From the NCBI RefSeq assembly GCF_036186745.1, contig NZ_CP108086.1, forward strand, positions 1,550,001 to 1,614,000: a DNA stretch of 64,000 nt. Direction: 5' to 3'. Under the pieces are notes generated by a model that was not told where the DNA came from, ran no database searches, and saw only the letters and a program-made list of their open reading frames with translations. The position numbers and the translations under genes are program-made. Below, one piece after another: positions 60,615 to 64,000 of this stretch (positions within the stretch are counted from its first letter, which is position 1; each line of letters begins with the position of its first letter). The stretch comes from Microbispora hainanensis. Lineage in GTDB: Bacteria; Actinomycetota; Actinomycetes; Streptosporangiales; Streptosporangiaceae.

Positions 60615-63600
60615 TTATCCGATGCTCGACCAGGGACCGTTCGGGTCGCCCGGCTTCTGGTTGCGGGTCCACCACTTCGCCTGATAGACGACGCCCTGGT
60701 ATTCCGCCCGGTCACCGGCGACGAAGATCCGCGACGGGGTCCAGACGGCGGTGCCGTCCGACGTGGACACGATCTCCTGCCACGGGCCGTACGGGTCGCC
60801 GGGGGCCTGGTTCTTCGTCCACCACGAGGCGCGCCAGACCGAGCCCTTGTACGACACCTGGTCACCGGTGTCGTACGTCGTGGTGGCGGCCCAGGCCGGC
60901 GGGTTGCCGATGACGAGGGAGACGGTCTGCTCGGTGGTCAGCCCGTTCGTGCCGACCGCGTCGATCTTGAGCTGATAGGTGCCGTTCGGATAGGCGGTGG
61001 TGTCGACGACGAGGTTGGGGTGGAGCCCGTCGTTGTGGCTGCCGGGCGCCTTGGTGTTGTCGGTCAGCCAGACACCGTCACGGTTGAGCTCGATGTAGGT
61101 GTACGAGATATCGGACGCGGCGCCGCCGAGGTCGACGGTGAAGGTCGCCGTGCCGGAGACGGTCGCGCCGTCGGCCACCGAGACACCCGTGATCGCCGGG
61201 TAGGGCGTGAGCGTCCAGAAGTGGTCGGGGACGGCGGCGTCACCGGTCGCGGGGGCCGGGCTGGCGACGAGGGTCGCGTTGCGCCCGTTGCCCGACGAGT
61301 CGGCGACGGCCGTTCCCGTGCTCTCGTCGAACGTGTAGCGCAGGACGTCGCCCGTGCCGGCCTGCCCGGTCGCCAGGGCGGACACCTCGGACGCGGTCAG
61401 CGCGCGGCTGTAGACGTTGAAGTCGTCCACCGCGGCGGCCAGGTAGGGGTCTCCCCCGTACTGTGAACGGCCGATCCAGTTCTGGGTGGTGTTGCCGAGG
61501 CTGGACGGGTGCAGGGTGATATTGGCGTTGGTGGCTACGGCCTTGTCGTTGACGTAGAGGGTGCCGGTGGTGCCGGACACGGTCACCGTCACCAGCGACC
61601 AGGTGTTGAGCGGCAGGGTCGTGGTGGAGCTGATGAGCTGCTCCCCGCCGGCGCCGCTGGTCGTGATGGCGAACCGGAGCCCGGAGCCGTTGGTGAGCGT
61701 CAGGAACATGTAGTTCGACGCGCCGGTGCCGAAGTCGAACACGCGCGACCACGTGGAGTTCTTCGTGGGGTTCACCCACGTCGAGACCGTGAAGTCGCCC
61801 GTGACGCCGCTCACCGCGCCGCGCGGCACGTTGACGTACTGGTTGGCGCCGGACAGCGCGACGGCCTTGCCGAGCTTGCCGGTCACCCGGGTGCCGCCGA
61901 TGCCGGAGGAGGTGACGGTGGTGTCGCTCCACTGCACGACCTGCGCGCCCGGGTCCTTGCTCATGCCGTCGACGGCGAGCACCAGGCCCGTGTCGTAGTT
62001 CACGAGCTGGTTGTGGCCCTTCCCGTCGGGCACGACCTGCCAGAGCTGCGTGTTGGCACCGGTGTCGGTCTCCACTACGGCGGACGCGCCGTTGCCGGAC
62101 GAGGCGTCCTTCACCCCGAGCACGAGGCCGCCGGCCGCGTTGACCACCTTGTGGAGGCCGGAGCCGGCGGAGACCAGCTTCCAGCGCTGCGTGGCGCCGC
62201 CCGCGACGGCGGCCTGGTTCACCAGGGTCCCGGCCGACGTGCCCGCGTCGTGGGTGTCGAGCGCGAGCCCGCTGTTGAGGTTGGTGATCCGATAGGTGCT
62301 CTCGAGGTCGGTCGCCTCACCGTCGCCGCTGATCACGAGGTGATAGGCGTCGGCGGAGCTCATCGCCACCGGCACCGTGATGGAGCCGTCGGTGACCTTG
62401 TAGACGGTGTCGGAGATGGTGATCGGGCCGGCGACGGGGTTGGTGCGCCCGTACGACGGGGTGTATTCGAGCTTGGCGTGGACGGTGTCGCCCGGGGTGT
62501 CGCCGAGGTCGAGCTTGTCCAGCCCGTCGACCTTGACGGCGGTGGCGCCGCTGCCGCCGCCGAAGACCACGCTGACCTGCTTCTTGTCGGCGGGCACGGC
62601 GGCGGCGCCGTCGAGGCCGGTCGTGGCGTTGGGCGGGGTGGTGGTGACCATGTCGCCGCTCATGTCGGCGTACCACTTGTAGAGCCAGTAGGCGCCGTTC
62701 GGCTTCCCGCCGGTGCCGGTCAGCAGGTCGCCGAGCGCGCCATAGCCGTTCCAGAACGCGAGCTCGGCGTCGTGGATGCCGTATCGCTCGAACTTGGCGA
62801 TGTAGCCCACGAGCGCGCCGGGGATGCCGACCTCGGAGGGCGCGGCGTACTCCTCGATCGAGATCGGGCGGGGGCTGATGCCCAGGTCCTTCATGATGGC
62901 GTTGACCTTGGCGAGGTCGGTCACGATCTTGCCCGAGTTGATCAGCTCATGCCAGGAGATGATGTCGGGCACCGTGTCGGTCTCGACCGCGTTCCGGAGG
63001 AAGTTCTCCATGTCGTTGATGTTGTCGGAGAAGCTCGGGCCCTGGATCGGCGTGTCCGGGTCGAGCGAGCGCACCTGGCGGAAGGTCTTCGTCCAGAAGT
63101 CCTCGTAGGTGCCGTTGGACGCGAGCCAGGTGTTGTCCGACTCGTTCCACAGCTCCCACGCCGCCATGTTCGTCACTCCGGACGCCTGGACGGCCTTGAC
63201 CTGCTGCTCCACGACGCCGGGCCAGGTGTCCCAGCTGAACCTGTACGGCCAGCCCGCGTAGTAGTCCGACAGGCGGTTGACGACCTTCGCGCCCGCTCTG
63301 GCCGCCTTGTCGGCGACCACCAGCACGTCGCCCTTGGCCTGCTGCTTGCCGCCCACGGCCATCTGCACGAACGTGTTCGGCTTGATGGCCTTGACCAGGT
63401 CGTCGGAGGGCGTCGCGTCGTCGGCGAGGCCGTACAGGGAGCCCGTCGCGACGTGCGTGACCGGGCGGAACGGCTGGTCTGCCTTCACCACGAGCGTGGC
63501 CGCGGGTGCAGGCGCGGCGGCCGGCGTGGGATCCGCGGATGCGGGCGTCGCGGAGAGGGCGGCTCCGGTGGCCGCGCTCGCCAGCGCGGCCACCACGGCT

Positions 63601-63671
63601 GCCGCGCGGCTCAGGAACCGGCCGCGGCCACGGGCTAACGGACTCCCCGGGGGAAATGCCGTTCGGGACAT
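60615..63671 (-). CDS. Secreted multidomain glycoside hydrolase with ricin, LamG and two chitin-binding modules
   Basis: 1018 residues from ATG 63671 (AAAGGAG site). Signal peptide ending ATPASADP. Catalytic (beta/alpha)8 domain of clan GH-A type (about 45-370): acid/base in MAAWELWNESDNTW and likely nucleophile in ISIEEYAAPSEVG, GH39-like. Then a beta domain, a ricin-type trefoil (YRITNLNSGLALDTHDAGTS and repeats), a LamG/concanavalin-like domain (SGANQYVNVPRGAVSGVTGD), an Ig-like domain, and two C-terminal CBM5/12 modules (VWRASWWTKNQAPGDPYGPW; VYQAKWWTRNQKPGDPNGPW). Attacks an extracellular polysaccharide, with chitin or wall binding through the CBMs. Exact GH family uncertain. Confidence 0.85.
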   Translation of the reverse strand: MSRTAFPPGSPLARGRGRFLSRAAAVVAALASAATGAALSATPASADPTPAAAPAPAATLVVKADQPFRPVTHVATGSLYGLADDATPSDDLVKAIKPNTFVQMAVGGKQQAKGDVLVVADKAARAGAKVVNRLSDYYAGWPYRFSWDTWPGVVEQQVKAVQASGVTNMAAWELWNESDNTWLASNGTYEDFWTKTFRQVRSLDPDTPIQGPSFSDNINDMENFLRNAVETDTVPDIISWHELINSGKIVTDLAKVNAIMKDLGISPRPISIEEYAAPSEVGIPGALVGYIAKFERYGIHDAELAFWNGYGALGDLLTGTGGKPNGAYWLYKWYADMSGDMVTTTPPNATTGLDGAAAVPADKKQVSVVFGGGSGATAVKVDGLDKLDLGDTPGDTVHAKLEYTPSYGRTNPVAGPITISDTVYKVTDGSITVPVAMSSADAYHLVISGDGEATDLESTYRITNLNSGLALDTHDAGTSAGTLVNQAAVAGGATQRWKLVSAGSGLHKVVNAAGGLVLGVKDASSGNGASAVVETDTGANTQLWQVVPDGKGHNQLVNYDTGLVLAVDGMSKDPGAQVVQWSDTTVTSSGIGGTRVTGKLGKAVALSGANQYVNVPRGAVSGVTGDFTVSTWVNPTKNSTWSRVFDFGTGASNYMFLTLTNGSGLRFAITTSGAGGEQLISSTTTLPLNTWSLVTVTVSGTTGTLYVNDKAVATNANITLHPSSLGNTTQNWIGRSQYGGDPYLAAAVDDFNVYSRALTASEVSALATGQAGTGDVLRYTFDESTGTAVADSSGNGRNATLVASPAPATGDAAVPDHFWTLTPYPAITGVSVADGATVSGTATFTVDLGGAASDISYTYIELNRDGVWLTDNTKAPGSHNDGLHPNLVVDTTAYPNGTYQLKIDAVGTNGLTTEQTVSLVIGNPPAWAATTTYDTGDQVSYKGSVWRASWWTKNQAPGDPYGPWQEIVSTSDGTAVWTPSRIFVAGDRAEYQGVVYQAKWWTRNQKPGDPNGPWSSIG

Positions 63672-63740
63672 GGGTGCTACTCCTTTGTGTTGCGTGAACG
63701 CGGGGGCGTTCACCTTTCGCACGTCGTCTCACCAAGACGG

Positions 63741-63754
63741 TGTTAGCGCTAACA
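63741..63754. promoter_or_regulatory. LacI-family operator upstream of the glycoside hydrolase
   Basis: Perfect 14-bp palindrome TGTTAGCGCTAACA, 70 bp before the hydrolase start and 50 bp after the end of the ABC permease gene on the same strand. It is the standard form of actinomycete LacI operators for sugar ABC and hydrolase genes. Confidence 0.75.
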
Positions 63755-63804
63755 TTTCGGCCGAGCCGTGGACGACGTCGTTCGTGCGGGTGCGGGACGC
63801 TTCC

Positions 63805-64000
63805 TCAGTCCTTGACGGCGCCGGCGGTGACCCCGGCGGCGACGTAACGCTGGGCGATGACGAGGAGCACGGTGGCCGGGATCGACGCGACGACCGCGGT
63901 CGCCATGATGGCGTTCCACTCCTGGTTGTTGTTGCCGATGTAGTGATAGATGCCGAGCGTGATCGGCTGGTGGCCGCCGCCCTGGTCGAGGGTGGAGGCG
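63805..64000 (-). CDS. Carbohydrate ABC transporter permease, C-terminal part
   Basis: The last 64 codons of a MalG-type permease: ASTLDQGGGHQPITLGIYHY, then NQEWNAIMATAVVASIPATV, LLVIAQRYVAAGVTAGAVKD and stop at 63805. This ending is typical of binding-protein-dependent sugar permeases. The start lies outside the window. It lies upstream of the hydrolase on the same strand, so the hydrolase product may be its substrate. Confidence 0.9.
   Translation of the reverse strand, partial: ASTLDQGGGHQPITLGIYHYIGNNNQEWNAIMATAVVASIPATVLLVIAQRYVAAGVTAGAVKD

Noticed and set aside
61509..63638. 700-codon plus-strand open frame opposite the glycoside hydrolase
   Set aside because: Antisense shadow; no domain, no ribosome site, and the other strand has recognisable modules.

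Overview
The window is high-GC actinobacterial chromosome. The strong G/C third-position bias, GTG starts, DUF222/HNH protein, ECF41 sigma factors, LAL-type LuxR regulator and modular secreted glycoside hydrolases suggest a filamentous actinomycete, most like Streptosporangiaceae or Streptomyces relatives. That placement is inferred from gene content only. The two edges cut genes: a secreted GH55-like protein on the left and a sugar ABC permease on the right.

Left part (1.5-10.9 kb): a nucleotide/pigment cluster. A TrpF-like barrel protein and a uracil phosphoribosyltransferase (overlapping ATGA) are followed on the same strand by an indigoidine-type NRPS (A-oxidase-T-TE) whose frame runs on into a 4-OT-type tautomerase, then by a pseudouridine-5'-phosphate glycosidase (IndA/PsuG family). 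A NepI-like nucleoside efflux pump diverges from this set behind paired palindromic operators and converges with a MarR regulator. NRPS, IndA, UPRT and a pump are the parts of the known minimycin (C-nucleoside)/indigoidine pathway. The TrpF-like protein, the tautomerase fusion and the apparent lack of a MinC-like phosphatase/oxygenase make this a variant.

Middle (11-35 kb): ordinary accessory and housekeeping genes. These include a TPR protein, a methyltransferase, a large DUF222-HNH protein with low-complexity linkers, a lipoprotein, a HupE/phosphatase/DUF916 set, a prolyl oligopeptidase preceded by a 31-codon gene with a perfect Shine-Dalgarno, an ECF41 sigma factor with its SDR target, an EEP phosphatase, a lipoprotein, CspA, a shortened alpha/beta hydrolase, a broken DsrE gene, a CMD protein and a LAL regulator.

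Island (35.3-40.8 kb): a partial copy of tRNA-Phe and its terminator at 35.3 kb and an intact tRNA-Phe at 40.7 kb flank about 5.4 kb. This interval holds an IS630 element, an orphan VapB antitoxin, an XRE regulator translationally coupled to a TIR-GUN4 fusion, and two small unknown genes. It looks like a small defence island at a tRNA. tRNA-Phe, tRNA-Asp and tRNA-Glu lie in a row, and tRNA-Glu begins on the base after the stop codon of a metallophosphoesterase gene.

Right part (42.7-64 kb): a TetR-controlled DrrAB-type ABC exporter is split by an IS110 element that landed in the permease start codon and rebuilt it as GTG. Then come a minimal metalloprotease, an MFS pump, a PspC protein, an acyl-CoA dehydrogenase, tRNA-Lys, an HxlR/F420-reductase-like pair, an AAA ATPase, a truncated histidine kinase, a MerR/SDR pair with a classic 19-bp-spacer promoter, a GH43 pseudogene, a nuclease-like protein with a eukaryote-like acidic tail, a second ECF41 operon with two NmrA-type genes, and a secreted chitin-binding glycoside hydrolase next to a sugar ABC permease behind a LacI-type operator.
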